Positions 32,490-41,847 of a stretch of 64,000 bases of DNA are shown one piece after another. Every line of letters begins with the position of its first letter. Within the stretch, counting starts at the first letter, position 1. Source of the stretch: CAZQYC01 sp964597495 (GTDB lineage Bacteria; Pseudomonadota; Gammaproteobacteria; Steroidobacterales; Steroidobacteraceae); assembly GCA_964597495.1 (NCBI GenBank), contig CAZQYC010000001.1, forward strand, positions 1 through 64,000, written 5' to 3'. The translations under genes were made by a program, and so were the position numbers. Under the pieces are notes generated by a model that saw only the letters and a program-made list of their open reading frames with translations, was not told where the DNA came from and did not search any database.

Positions 32490-33986
32490 CTAGTGAGCGG
32501 CACCTTGAGGCGCCTTCGACGTGGCTCGCACATCATGCACCTGCTTGGCACTGATCGCCGGTCCTGAATTTCCCCACGCACTGTTCACGTAGGTGAGGAT
32601 GTTCGCGATTTCGTCGTCGTTCAGCTGCGTCATCGGTGGCATCACCGAATCATAAACGCTGCCGTTGACGGTCACTTTTCCCGACAGTCCATTGAGCGCA
32701 ATTTGAATCGCGCGCTTTGGATCCGCCGCGAGGTAATCCGACTTCGCGAGCGGTGGGAACACATTCGGCAAGCCGGCGCCGTTTTCTTGATGGCATACGG
32801 AGCACGTGCCTTTGTACAGCGCCGCGCCCGCGTCGACCTGCTGCTGCTTGGTGAGATTGCCTTGCACGCTCGCGGCCGATGCAGCTGCAACCGATTCGAG
32901 GCTGCCGACTTTGTCGCCGATATACGTTTCGTCGACTTCCTTGCCGGAATAAATCGCCAACTCCGGCTCGCCCTTCACCTCCAGGAGCGCAAGCGCGCCC
33001 TTGTTGAAGGCGCGGAAGATCGAGTGGTCCACCAAGATGTAGTTGCCCGGCACTTCGGTCCTGAACTCGACGATGGCGGCGCCGCCGGCCGGTATCAGCG
33101 TCGTCTGCACGTTTTCCTGCGCGTGCGCGCCGCCTTCGTATTGCACGCGATCGAAAATTTCACCGATGACGTGAAAACTCGACACGAGATTCGGTCCGCC
33201 GTTCCCGATGAACAGGCGAACTCGTTGATGCGTGTTCGCCTTGAGCGCGCGCGGCCCGGTCAAGGAAGTCTCCGAGCCGTTGAATACGACGTACGTGGGA
33301 CGTTCGTCGATCGCGCGCTGCATATCGAAGGGTTGGAATCCTTTCTCGCGATACTTGCCGACGGTATAAAAATCGCCCTGCATCACGTAGTACTCGTGAT
33401 CCACGGGCGGCAATCCTTCCGGCGGCTCGATCAAAATCAAGCCGTACATTCCGTTCGCCACGTGCATGCCGACGGGCGCCGTTGCGCAGTGATAAACGTA
33501 GATGCCGGCATTGAGCGCCTTGAACGTGAAGCGCGATGCATGGCCTGGAGCAGTGAAGCTCGATGCAGCGCCGCCGCCGGGACCGGTCACGCCGTGCAAG
33601 TCGATGTTGTGCGGCATTTTGCTGGAGGGATGATTCTTAAGATGGAACTCCACCGTATCGCCTTGACGCACGCGGATGAAACTTCCCGGCACCGTTCCGC
33701 CGAAAGTCCAGAACATGTACTTCACGCCTTCTGCAATTTCCATTTCCACTTCCCGCACTTCCAGATCAACGACGACTTTGGCCGGTGTCTTGCGATTCGT
33801 GGGCGGCGGCACGAGCGGCGGGCTCGTCAACACGGCGGCAATGGGCTCTCCCTGCGGAGGACCAAGATCAAACGGTGTCGCCACGGTCGCTTGCTTTGCA
33901 GATTGTTGAGGGGCACAGGCGAAGAGCGCCGACAACGCCGCCACACTTGCCAGTCTGCTGATGATCAAGAACGCTTTATTCTTCAT
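32490..33986 (-). CDS. nirK: Class II copper nitrite reductase with C-terminal cytochrome c
   Basis: This 498-residue enzyme reduces nitrite to NO in the periplasm. It begins with a signal ending in a lipobox-like LFAC, then two cupredoxin domains. Ligands are visible in MPHNIDLHG (type 1 and type 2 His, catalytic Asp), YHCATAPVGMHVANGM (His, Cys, His, Met) and SSFHVIGE (type 2 His). The short loop before GMH marks class II. A cytochrome c domain follows: CSVCH at about residues 409-413 and axial Met in MPPMTQ. Fused-heme NirK of this kind can take electrons internally. It leads nirK-nirV-sco and diverges from ccoN. Confidence 0.96.
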   Translation of the reverse strand: MKNKAFLIISRLASVAALSALFACAPQQSAKQATVATPFDLGPPQGEPIAAVLTSPPLVPPPTNRKTPAKVVVDLEVREVEMEIAEGVKYMFWTFGGTVPGSFIRVRQGDTVEFHLKNHPSSKMPHNIDLHGVTGPGGGAASSFTAPGHASRFTFKALNAGIYVYHCATAPVGMHVANGMYGLILIEPPEGLPPVDHEYYVMQGDFYTVGKYREKGFQPFDMQRAIDERPTYVVFNGSETSLTGPRALKANTHQRVRLFIGNGGPNLVSSFHVIGEIFDRVQYEGGAHAQENVQTTLIPAGGAAIVEFRTEVPGNYILVDHSIFRAFNKGALALLEVKGEPELAIYSGKEVDETYIGDKVGSLESVAAASAASVQGNLTKQQQVDAGAALYKGTCSVCHQENGAGLPNVFPPLAKSDYLAADPKRAIQIALNGLSGKVTVNGSVYDSVMPPMTQLNDDEIANILTYVNSAWGNSGPAISAKQVHDVRATSKAPQGAAH

Positions 33987-34265
33987 GGAAGTCTCGACCT
34001 CGTTGATTTGTGGCCATAGAACACCAGATCTCCGCGTTCGGCACCATGCGGATAACCGCGTAAATTCCGTGGATTGAGCGCGATAGGCATTCCCTCAAAT
34101 CGAAGAAGCGAATTGCCTAAGCCGACGAACCATTTCTCAAACTCGATGTCTGTTCACTCCTGCTCCGTGCCAACGCGGAGATACCTGCGGCCTCTCCGTA
34201 GTTTCACATGCCATCTAGGCAGGTAGTGTCTACGTACTAAGTGCAAAGCGATTCATTTAGAGCTC

Positions 34266-35693
34266 ATGCAAAACGCCAGAGACCAACACGCCCTCTACAA
34301 CGACAAAGTCGTACGTCAGTTCGCCATCATGACCATCGTCTGGGGAATCGTCGGTATGGCGGTCGGCGTCTTCATCGCTGCGGAACTGATCTGGCCGACG
34401 CTCAATTTCGATATCCCGTGGCTAAGCTACGGCCGCCTGCGTCCCTTGCATACCAATGCGGTGATCTTCGCCTTCGGCGGCTCGGCGCTGTTCGCGACGT
34501 CCTACTACGTCGTGCAGCGCACTTCGCACGTTCGCTTATTTTGCGATCGCCTTGCCGCGTTTACGTTCTGGGGGTGGCAACTCGTCATCGTTTCCGCGGC
34601 GATTACGCTTCCGCTCGGCATCACTCAGAGCAAGGAGTACGCCGAGCTTGAATGGCCGATCGACCTCTTGATTGCCGCCGTGTGGATTGCCTATGCCGTC
34701 GTGTTCTTCGGTACCCTGGCAAAACGAAAAATTCAGCACATCTACGTCGCCAACTGGTTCTTCGCGGCCTACATCATCACCATCGCGGTGCTGCACATCG
34801 TCAACAACGTTGCGATTCCCGTGACGGCAGACAAGTCCTATATCGTCTATGCCGGCGTCGTCGATGCGATGGTGCAGTGGTGGTACGGACACAATGCCGT
34901 CGGGTTCTTTTTGACCGCCGGGTTCCTGGGAATGATGTACTACTTCATCCCGAAGCAAGCCGGCAGGCCGATTTACTCCTATCGGCTGTCCATCGTTCAC
35001 TTCTGGGCACTCATCTCCATCTATATGTGGGCCGGCCCGCATCATCTGCACTACACCTCGCTGCCCGATTGGGTGCAATCGCTCGGCATGGTGTTCTCGC
35101 TCATTCTTCTAGCGCCCTCGTGGGGCGGCATGATCAACGGGATGATGACGCTCTCGGGCGCGTGGCACAAACTCCGCACCGATCCGATCTTGAAGTTCTT
35201 CATCGTTTCGTTGTCGTTCTACGGCATGTCGACGTTCGAAGGACCGTTGATGTCGATCAAGACCGTGAACGCACTCTCCCACTACACCGATTGGACCATC
35301 GGTCACGTGCACTCGGGCGCGCTCGGGTGGGTGGCGTTCATTTCCATCGGCTGTCTCTACGCGATGATTCCGAAGCTGTTCGGCAAAACGCAGATGCACA
35401 GCGTGAGACTCATGGACCTGCATTTCTGGGTCGGAACGATCGGCATCGTCGTTTACTGCGTGTCGATGTGGATTGCCGGCGTGATGCAGGGGCTCATGTG
35501 GCGCGCGACGAATCCGGACGGCACGCTGACGTACACCTTCGTCGAATCGCTCAAGGCCACCTATCCCTACTACGGGATGCGCCTCGTCGGTGGTCTCCTC
35601 TTTCTCTCGGGCATGGCGATCATGGCCTACAACGTCGCGCGCACGGTCAGCGACGCGCGCCCTGTCGACGTCCGTATTCCTGTTCCCGCTTGA
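34266..35693 (+). CDS. ccoN: cbb3 cytochrome c oxidase subunit I (CcoN)
   Basis: This 475-residue, roughly twelve-span catalytic subunit holds the low-spin heme b and the heme b3-CuB site of the high-affinity oxidase. Conserved histidines are seen in GRLRPLHTNAV, WWYGHNAVGFF, GPHHLHYTSLPDW and TIGHVHSGALGW. The length is typical. It heads a tightly packed operon of oxidase and maturation genes. The 279-base gap to nirK should contain both promoters; I found no convincing FNR or NNR box there. cbb3 oxidases work at low oxygen, fitting the denitrification genes opposite. Confidence 0.97.
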   Translation: MQNARDQHALYNDKVVRQFAIMTIVWGIVGMAVGVFIAAELIWPTLNFDIPWLSYGRLRPLHTNAVIFAFGGSALFATSYYVVQRTSHVRLFCDRLAAFTFWGWQLVIVSAAITLPLGITQSKEYAELEWPIDLLIAAVWIAYAVVFFGTLAKRKIQHIYVANWFFAAYIITIAVLHIVNNVAIPVTADKSYIVYAGVVDAMVQWWYGHNAVGFFLTAGFLGMMYYFIPKQAGRPIYSYRLSIVHFWALISIYMWAGPHHLHYTSLPDWVQSLGMVFSLILLAPSWGGMINGMMTLSGAWHKLRTDPILKFFIVSLSFYGMSTFEGPLMSIKTVNALSHYTDWTIGHVHSGALGWVAFISIGCLYAMIPKLFGKTQMHSVRLMDLHFWVGTIGIVVYCVSMWIAGVMQGLMWRATNPDGTLTYTFVESLKATYPYYGMRLVGGLLFLSGMAIMAYNVARTVSDARPVDVRIPVPA

Positions 35694-35707
35694 GCATCAA
35701 CAATCAA

Positions 35708-36343
35708 ATGAGTCATGAAACGGTAGAAAAGAAAGTCGGAATGATGGGCGCGCTGATCGCACTGGCCATCAGCATCGGCGGGCTCGTGGAAATCGTTCCC
35801 CTCTATTCACAGCAATCCGTGGTTGAGCCTTCGCCCGGAATCAAGCCCTATGCGCCGCTCGCGCTCGAAGGGCGCGATATCTATGTGCGGGAAGGCTGTT
35901 ACAACTGTCACTCGCAGATGGTGCGTTCGCTGGTGGCGGAAACGGAACGCTACGGCCACGCCTCCATGGCCGGCGAAGCCGTCTACGACCATCCGTTTCA
36001 ATTCGGCTCCAAGCGAACGGGCCCCGATCTCGCTCGTGTCGGCGGCCGTTACACCGACGAATGGCACCGCATTCACTTGCTCAATCCGCGCGACGTCGTG
36101 CCGGAATCCAATATGCCGGGCTTCCCGTGGCTTGACGAAGCGAAGCTCGACGGCGCGCTGACGCGCCGGAAGCTCGAAGCGTTGCACGCGATCGGCGTTC
36201 CTTATTCAAGTGAGGAAATCGCCGCCGCCGAAAAGGAGGTCGAGGGGCATTCAGAAATGGATGCGCTCATCGCTTACTTGCAAGTCCTCAAATTCCACGG
36301 AGAAGCGCCGGCTTCCAAAGTTTCCATGAAAGGTGCACCGTGA
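35708..36343 (+). CDS. ccoO: cbb3 oxidase subunit II (CcoO)
   Basis: This 211-residue monoheme cytochrome c is anchored by one N-terminal span (GALIALAISIGGLVEIVPLY). The heme motif CYNCH follows in YVREGCYNCHSQMVRS, and the axial Met is likely in ESNMPGFPW. It passes electrons from CcoP to CcoN. The ATG at 35708, 14 bases after the ccoN stop, gives the normal CcoO N-terminus (MSHETVEKK); the frame is accidentally open far upstream through ccoN. The stop overlaps the ccoQ start. Confidence 0.97.
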   Translation: MSHETVEKKVGMMGALIALAISIGGLVEIVPLYSQQSVVEPSPGIKPYAPLALEGRDIYVREGCYNCHSQMVRSLVAETERYGHASMAGEAVYDHPFQFGSKRTGPDLARVGGRYTDEWHRIHLLNPRDVVPESNMPGFPWLDEAKLDGALTRRKLEALHAIGVPYSSEEIAAAEKEVEGHSEMDALIAYLQVLKFHGEAPASKVSMKGAP

Positions 36344-36534
36344 GCATCGTCATTCGTTCAGCCATTACCGTGTTTTTGTTCGGCTCGTTCATCGCACTCT
36401 GGTTCTGGGCGTGGCGGAAAGAAAATGCGGCCCGCTACGACGCTGCGGCGCGGCTGCCTCTGGAAGACAGCGCCGACTCGATCGAAGACTCGCACGTTCA
36501 ATCGAGGCCAATTAATCTGAGGATTGGGTTGTGA
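36340..36534 (+). CDS. ccoQ: cbb3 oxidase small subunit (CcoQ)
   Basis: This 64-residue protein has one membrane span (ITVFLFGSFIALWFWAW) and an acidic C-terminal tail (LPLEDSADSIED), the layout of CcoQ/FixQ, which stabilises the interaction of CcoP with the core. The GTG start overlaps the ccoO stop (GTGA), and the stop overlaps the ccoP start region, so translation is coupled. Identification rests on size, topology and position. Confidence 0.9.
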   Translation: MSIVIRSAITVFLFGSFIALWFWAWRKENAARYDAAARLPLEDSADSIEDSHVQSRPINLRIGL

Positions 36535-37499
36535 TGAATGGCGTTGCAAGTTACTTGGTCATCGCGCTCACGCTGCTGAGCCTCTTGGGCTGCCTGTGGC
36601 TCATGTGGTGGACCGCGTATTCGCGCGATCCGGCCGCCGCCGAAAAAGCCAGGAAAGAAACAAATACGGTCGACGGATCCCCTGGAAAAACAGGCCATGT
36701 GTGGGACGGCGATCTCGAGGAATACAACAATCCCATGCCACGCTGGTGGCTGGGTCTTTTCATTCTGACCATCGTTTTTTCGCTCGGCTATTTAGTTTTA
36801 TACCCGGGACTCGGAAACTTCCGCGGCGTACTCAATTGGACGCAGACCAGCGAACATCAAGTGGACACGCAAGTTGCCCGACGCGCCTTGGATCAAAGGC
36901 TCGCGCCGCTCAAGAACGCAACCCTTGCAGAACTTGCGACGAACGCCGATGCGATGTCCCTCGCCGCAAATCTTTTCGCGGCGAATTGCTCGACCTGCCA
37001 CGGTTCCGATGCACGCGGCGCACGCGGCTTTCCAAACCTCACCGACAGCGACTGGCTCTACGGCGGCGATTCGGAAACAATTTACCAAACGATCGCCGAA
37101 GGCCGGCATGGCGTCATGCCTGCGCTAGGCGGCATGCTTGGCGAACAAGGACTCAAGGAGGTCGTGTCCTACGTAGTTACGCTCAATGGTCGCAGTGCAC
37201 CGCCTGATTGGGTGGCGGCAGGCAAGGCTCGTTTCGAATCCTCGTGCTTCGCCTGTCACGGCATCGACGGCAAAGGCAACAAGGCGCTCGGCGCGCCTGA
37301 TTTGACGGACAGCGTGTGGTTACACGGTGGTGATTTCGATTCGATAACGGCAACCGTTGTCAACGGCCGCGACAACCAAATGCCGCCGCATCTTGAAACG
37401 CTCGGCGAAACCAAAGTTCGTCTCTTGGCGGCCTATGTCTTCAGCCTCCCCGCGAAGACGCAAGTAGAGCACTCGGAAGCGCTCGCCCATGCCAAATGA
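36534..37499 (+). CDS. ccoP: cbb3 oxidase diheme subunit III (CcoP)
   Basis: This 321-residue protein has two N-terminal spans (about residues 5-25 and 60-85) separated by the conserved HVWDGDLEEYNNPMPRWWLG, then two cytochrome c domains with CSTCH and CFACH; axial Met residues lie in GVMPALGG and NQMPPHLE. It accepts electrons from soluble or membrane cytochromes and passes them to CcoO. The ATG at 36534 overlaps the ccoQ stop by one base; a GTG at 36531 is an alternative. The C-terminus overlaps the next gene by 11 bases. Confidence 0.97.
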   Translation: MNGVASYLVIALTLLSLLGCLWLMWWTAYSRDPAAAEKARKETNTVDGSPGKTGHVWDGDLEEYNNPMPRWWLGLFILTIVFSLGYLVLYPGLGNFRGVLNWTQTSEHQVDTQVARRALDQRLAPLKNATLAELATNADAMSLAANLFAANCSTCHGSDARGARGFPNLTDSDWLYGGDSETIYQTIAEGRHGVMPALGGMLGEQGLKEVVSYVVTLNGRSAPPDWVAAGKARFESSCFACHGIDGKGNKALGAPDLTDSVWLHGGDFDSITATVVNGRDNQMPPHLETLGETKVRLLAAYVFSLPAKTQVEHSEALAHAK

Positions 37500-37785
37500 C
37501 GAGTCAACGGCCACGAAAGCTTGGTCGCGCTTGAAGCGTGACACAGGCGCCGTTCTGTGGGCGTCGTTTTTATCGGCCTCGCTCGCCACGATGCTGTTCT
37601 TCGCCTACTTCGATCCGCTCCTTCTGGCGCACGACGACGATCCGCCCGCGTGGCTCGCCGACCGCATGACGGGATACGCTCTGGGTTTCTTTTTCTTTTG
37701 GTCGATTTCCGCCATCACTGGACTCTTGGTCGCCTACCTGGCGCGCGACGATAAACCCGAGCAAGGAGCCGAGAAAAAATCGTGA
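37489..37785 (+). CDS. Small two-span membrane protein of the cbb3 operon
   Basis: This 98-residue protein has two predicted spans (about residues 22-42 and 65-85), a short loop LLLAHDDDPPAWLADRMTGY between them and charged ends. It overlaps ccoP by 11 bases and ccoG by four (GTGA), so it is translated with the oxidase. This position is normally held by ccoH (FixH), but it lacks the single-span plus periplasmic-domain layout of CcoH. It could be an assembly factor or an accessory subunit. It resembles unnamed proteins found in the same place in related operons. Confidence 0.75.
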   Translation: MPNDESTATKAWSRLKRDTGAVLWASFLSASLATMLFFAYFDPLLLAHDDDPPAWLADRMTGYALGFFFFWSISAITGLLVAYLARDDKPEQGAEKKS

Positions 37786-39152
37786 GCACCTCCTTGGACG
37801 AGCCTCTCTTCGTCGCTCAGCAAAAAATCTACCCGCGCGAAGTGTCCGGCCGATTCAACCGGCTGCGCATTGCCGCCATCGCCTGCCTGTTCGGCTTGTT
37901 CTACGTACTCCCCTGGCTTACCTGGCAGGGACATCAGGCCATTCTGTTCGATCTGCCGGCGCGCCGTTTTTATATCTTCGGCCTCATGTTCTTTCCGCAA
38001 GACTTTTTCTTCCTCGCTTGGCTCTTGCTGATCGCGGCCTTGTCGCTGTTCTTTTTCACGGCGCTGCTGGGGCGCGTCTGGTGTGGCTTTGCCTGTCCGC
38101 AAACGGTGTGGACGCAAACGTTCATTTGGATGGAGCGGCTCGTCGAAGGCAACCGCTCGCAGCAGATGAAGCTGGACGGCGCAAGCTGGTCCGCACAGAA
38201 AATCGTGCGCAAGGCCGCCAAGCAAATCCTCTGGATCAGTTTCTCGCTCTACACGGGATTCACTTTCGTCGCGTTTTTTACGTCGGTCGACCGCTTAGTC
38301 GGGGGTCTTAGACTGTGGACGCTCGGCGGCTGGGAGCTCTTTTGGATTCTTTTCTACGGATTCGCAACCTACGGCAATGCCGGCTACCTGCGCGAACAGG
38401 TCTGCAAGTACATGTGCCCGTACGCTCGCTTTCAAAGCGCGATGTTCGACCGTCACACGCTGATCGTGTCCTATGACGAAAAACGCGGCGAGCCCCGGGG
38501 CGCTCGTCGACGCGGGCTCACTTACAAAGAACAGGGACTAGGAGATTGCATCGACTGCACGCTGTGCGTTCAAGCCTGCCCTACCGGCATCGATATCCGT
38601 AGAGGACTTCAATACGAATGCATTGCGTGCACGGCCTGCATCGACGCGTGCGATTCGGTGATGGACAAGATGAATTATCCGCGTGGACTGATTCGTTATT
38701 CGACCCAAGCGGCGCTGGAAGGCACAGCCACAAAGATCTTCCGGCCCCGAACTCTCATTTACGGCGCTCTACTTCTGGCGCTAGTGGCAGGCTTCGTTTA
38801 TGCAGTGACGCATCGAAGCCTTGTCGATCTGGATGTAGTGCGCGATCGCAATGCGCTCTATCGCCGCTTGGACGACGGTCGCATCGAGAACGTCTATACC
38901 TTGCGTTTAATCAACAAAGACTCCAGGAACCATGACTTCATGGTCGTCATTAAAGACTTGCCCGGCGCGCGGTTGGACGGCAATGCGCAGGTTCACGCCG
39001 CAAGCGGCGAAGTTCGCAGCCTCGTCATCCGTGTGCGCGTTCCCGCCGGCTCCACGACTGAAAGCCGCCGCTTCGCGATCGCACTCCAAGACACCCACCA
39101 AACCATCGTTTCCAGCGCGCAAACCCGCTTCATTGTGCCGAGCGGGAACTAA
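37782..39152 (+). CDS. ccoG: cbb3 oxidase maturation protein CcoG (FixG/RdxA)
   Basis: This 456-residue membrane iron-sulfur protein has several spans, a polyferredoxin section with CIDCTLCVQACP and CIACTACIDAC, earlier conserved cysteines in VWCGFACPQTVW and VCKYMCPYARFQ, and a C-terminal Ig-like periplasmic domain from about residue 350. CcoG reduces Cu2+ to Cu+ for delivery to the oxidase. The GTG start overlaps the preceding stop. The ATPase gene follows after five bases. Confidence 0.96.
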   Translation: MSTSLDEPLFVAQQKIYPREVSGRFNRLRIAAIACLFGLFYVLPWLTWQGHQAILFDLPARRFYIFGLMFFPQDFFFLAWLLLIAALSLFFFTALLGRVWCGFACPQTVWTQTFIWMERLVEGNRSQQMKLDGASWSAQKIVRKAAKQILWISFSLYTGFTFVAFFTSVDRLVGGLRLWTLGGWELFWILFYGFATYGNAGYLREQVCKYMCPYARFQSAMFDRHTLIVSYDEKRGEPRGARRRGLTYKEQGLGDCIDCTLCVQACPTGIDIRRGLQYECIACTACIDACDSVMDKMNYPRGLIRYSTQAALEGTATKIFRPRTLIYGALLLALVAGFVYAVTHRSLVDLDVVRDRNALYRRLDDGRIENVYTLRLINKDSRNHDFMVVIKDLPGARLDGNAQVHAASGEVRSLVIRVRVPAGSTTESRRFAIALQDTHQTIVSSAQTRFIVPSGN

Positions 39153-39157
39153 GGACC

Positions 39158-41662
39158 ATGCACGCCATCGAAGCAAGTTGCTTTCACTGCGGCGAGCCGC
39201 TCGGCACCTCTACCTTGTCGATACGAATGAACGGCGAGGACCGCGCGGTATGCTGCATCGGTTGCCGTGCCGCGACGGAATGGATCGCAAGCGCGGGCCT
39301 TAATGATTTCTATCGCTTCCGTTCGGCTCCAACCGGCCGCCCCGACGAAGAATCCGCCCTCAAGACCGATCGCTGGTCAGCGTATGAACAACCCGAGTTG
39401 GCGAACCGATTCATTCGCCGAAATCGCGATCTCGATGCGGTGCACTTGGTCATCGACGGCCTTCGTTGTTCGGCGTGCAGCTGGCTGCTCGATCGTTCGC
39501 TGCGACGAGTTCCGGGCGTACGCAACGTTCAAGTCAACGCGGCGACGAGCCGCACCTATATCGAGTGGGAAACCAGTCCAAAAACGCTGCCCGAGATTCT
39601 TCGGTTGCTCGCTACGTTGGGTTTCACTCCGCATCCAGTTGGCGACGACGTCGTCGCGCGCCTTCAAGAGAGCGAGCGCCGATCGTCGCTCAAGCGCCTT
39701 GCCGTCGCCGCCTTCGGGATGATGCAGGTCATGATGTTTGCGGTTGCCGGGTATTCCGCGGATCTTAACCACGAAACGATCGATGCCAGTCTTCAAGAAT
39801 ACTTTCGATTGATCAGTCTATTGATCGCGACGCCGGTCGTTGGCTACTCGGGATGGCCGTTCTTTAAGAACGCACTGCGCTCCTTACAACTGAAGACCCT
39901 GGGAGTCGACGTGCCCGTAAGCGTCGCGCTGCTCATTGCCTTCGTCGCCAGCGTTTGGAATTCGCTTCGTGGTGCGGGCGAGGTCTACTTCGATTCCGTC
40001 ACGATGTTCGTGTTCTTCCTTACGGCAGGCCGCTTCGTCGAAATGAGCCTGCGACACCGCACCAACGATCTTGCCGACGCATTGGCGCGCCATCTCCCGG
40101 CAATCGCGCATCGAGTTTCTGTCGAAACCATGCAAGATGTCGCCACCGATTCGTTGGTCGACGGGGACATCGTCGTGGTTCGCGCCGGCGAGATCGCGCC
40201 GGCCGACGGTGTCATCGTTTCGGGTTCGACTCACATCGACGAATCGCTGCTGACCGGCGAATCGATTGCGCGGCAACGAGACATCGGCGATCCGGTGATC
40301 GGTGGGGCGCTCAATCTGCGCGCGCCGATCAGCGTTCGAGTGACCGCAACCGGCGATCGCACGGTGATCGCGACCATCGGCATGCTTATGCAACGTGCGC
40401 AAGCGCAAAAGCCGAGCGGTTCGCGTATTACGGAAGCGGCCGCATCGCGGTTCGTTCACTACGTGTTGTTCGGCGCTATCGCGGTCTGCCTAAGCTGGCT
40501 TGCCGTCGATCCAGCGCGCGCCTTTGAGGCCACTTTAGCCGTGTTGGTCGTGGCATGCCCTTGCGCATTCTCGATCGCCACGCCGGCCACTTTCACCGCC
40601 GCCGCCGCACAACTCTCGCGACTTGGTCTACTGGTGGTCCGCATCGATGCGATCGAAGGACTCGCAAAAATAAAGCGCTGCGTATTCGACAAGACCGGCA
40701 CGCTCACGGAAGGCAAGATGCGCATCCAGCATGCCGCCTTTCATACTGACGCACCGCGAAGAGAGGTGCTCGCGATTGCCGCTGCGCTTGAGCAGAGTTC
40801 GGAGCATCCGATTGCGCGCGCCTTCGTCGAACACGACGGCGGCAAACAGGTGGAATCCGCCGAAATAATTCCGGGCCGCGGCATCGAAGGGGTGATTGAC
40901 GGTCGGCGTTACCGCATCGGCGCGCTCTCGTTCGTCTTCGAGCTATGCCAGAACACGCTGCGGTTCGACGCCGCGGCATCGGCCTCGCAAACCACCGTGG
41001 CGCTTGGAGACGAGCGCGAAATGCTGGCGACCTTCACGTTAAGCGACTCCTTACGCGATGGCGGTGCCGATATTGCAGCTCGCCTTGCAAGGCTCGGCGT
41101 TGCTTCCGAGATTCTGAGCGGTGACAGCGCAGACGCGGTTTCCGCTGTCGCACGGCAATGCAACATCAAGATCTTTGCCGCACGCCGACTTCCCGGCGAG
41201 AAATTGGCGCATATCCGCGGTTTGATGGAGCGCAATGAATCGGTGTTGGTCGTGGGAGACGGCATCAACGATGCGCCGGTGCTCGGTGTCGCCAGCGTTT
41301 CAATGGCGATGGGACGTGGCGCCGCGCTTGCCCACGCCAGTGCCGATCTGGTTCTTGTCAATGAGCAACTGCAAGTGCTGCCGGAAGCCATTGCGGTAGC
41401 ACGTCGCGCAATCGTGATCGTCAAACAAAATCTCTTTTGGGCGGCGGCGTACAACCTTTCCGCGCTGCCTCTGGCGGCACTTGGGCTTGTTCCACCTTGG
41501 ATCGCCGCCATTGGAATGTCGCTGAGCTCCATCGCGGTCATCGCCAACGCAATGCGATTGGTGCCGCGGCGGGCAGCGACATCTAAAACAGCGACACTCG
41601 ATAAATCGCACCGAGTTCCCAGGCAACCCGGGCCGCTACAAGCTGGCGGCAGCACGCCATGA
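39158..41662 (+). CDS. ccoI: Copper-exporting P1B ATPase for oxidase assembly (CcoI/FixI)
   Basis: This 834-residue pump has a cysteine-rich N-terminus (CFHCGEPLG, CCIGCRAATEWI), a heavy-metal domain with GLRCSACSWLLDRSL, TGES actuator motif LLTGESIARQ, the ion-binding CPC in VVACPCAFSIATPA, DKTGTLTEGK phosphorylation site, SSEHPIARAF nucleotide motif and VGDGINDAPVLG hinge. CcoI/CopA2-type pumps send Cu+ to the periplasm at a slow rate for cbb3 metallation. It is placed between ccoG and ccoS, with an ATGA overlap to ccoS. Confidence 0.96.
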   Translation: MHAIEASCFHCGEPLGTSTLSIRMNGEDRAVCCIGCRAATEWIASAGLNDFYRFRSAPTGRPDEESALKTDRWSAYEQPELANRFIRRNRDLDAVHLVIDGLRCSACSWLLDRSLRRVPGVRNVQVNAATSRTYIEWETSPKTLPEILRLLATLGFTPHPVGDDVVARLQESERRSSLKRLAVAAFGMMQVMMFAVAGYSADLNHETIDASLQEYFRLISLLIATPVVGYSGWPFFKNALRSLQLKTLGVDVPVSVALLIAFVASVWNSLRGAGEVYFDSVTMFVFFLTAGRFVEMSLRHRTNDLADALARHLPAIAHRVSVETMQDVATDSLVDGDIVVVRAGEIAPADGVIVSGSTHIDESLLTGESIARQRDIGDPVIGGALNLRAPISVRVTATGDRTVIATIGMLMQRAQAQKPSGSRITEAAASRFVHYVLFGAIAVCLSWLAVDPARAFEATLAVLVVACPCAFSIATPATFTAAAAQLSRLGLLVVRIDAIEGLAKIKRCVFDKTGTLTEGKMRIQHAAFHTDAPRREVLAIAAALEQSSEHPIARAFVEHDGGKQVESAEIIPGRGIEGVIDGRRYRIGALSFVFELCQNTLRFDAAASASQTTVALGDEREMLATFTLSDSLRDGGADIAARLARLGVASEILSGDSADAVSAVARQCNIKIFAARRLPGEKLAHIRGLMERNESVLVVGDGINDAPVLGVASVSMAMGRGAALAHASADLVLVNEQLQVLPEAIAVARRAIVIVKQNLFWAAAYNLSALPLAALGLVPPWIAAIGMSLSSIAVIANAMRLVPRRAATSKTATLDKSHRVPRQPGPLQAGGSTP

Positions 41663-41847
41663 GCATCTTATTCGCACTCATTCCGCTTTCCCTCGTGCTG
41701 GTTATCGCCGCCGGCTGGGCGTTCTTTTGGGCCGTGGACACGCGGCAATTCGACGACTTGGATTCGCCGGCCTGGGACATTTTGCGTGATGACGCCCACC
41801 GCAACGATGGCGGCGACGAGGGTGAAGACGATGGACAGCAGCGTTGA
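41659..41847 (+). CDS. ccoS: cbb3 oxidase maturation protein CcoS (FixS)
   Basis: This 62-residue protein has one N-terminal span (ALIPLSLVLVIAAGWAFFWA) followed by the family signature VDTRQFDDLDSPAWDIL and an acidic tail. CcoS is needed to insert heme b and copper into CcoN. The ATG overlaps the ccoI stop (ATGA) and the 3' end overlaps the next gene by 17 bases. Confidence 0.95.
   Translation: MSILFALIPLSLVLVIAAGWAFFWAVDTRQFDDLDSPAWDILRDDAHRNDGGDEGEDDGQQR

Noticed and set aside
33987..34265. FNR/NNR-type operator between nirK and ccoN
   Set aside because: TTGAT half-sites occur, but no pair with the right spacing and symmetry (TTGAT-N4-ATCAA) was found.
34652..35707. Long plus-strand open frame joined to the 5' end of ccoO
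   Set aside because: It overlaps ccoN in another frame and is Arg/His-rich, typical of out-of-frame translation; only the part from 35708 is CcoO.
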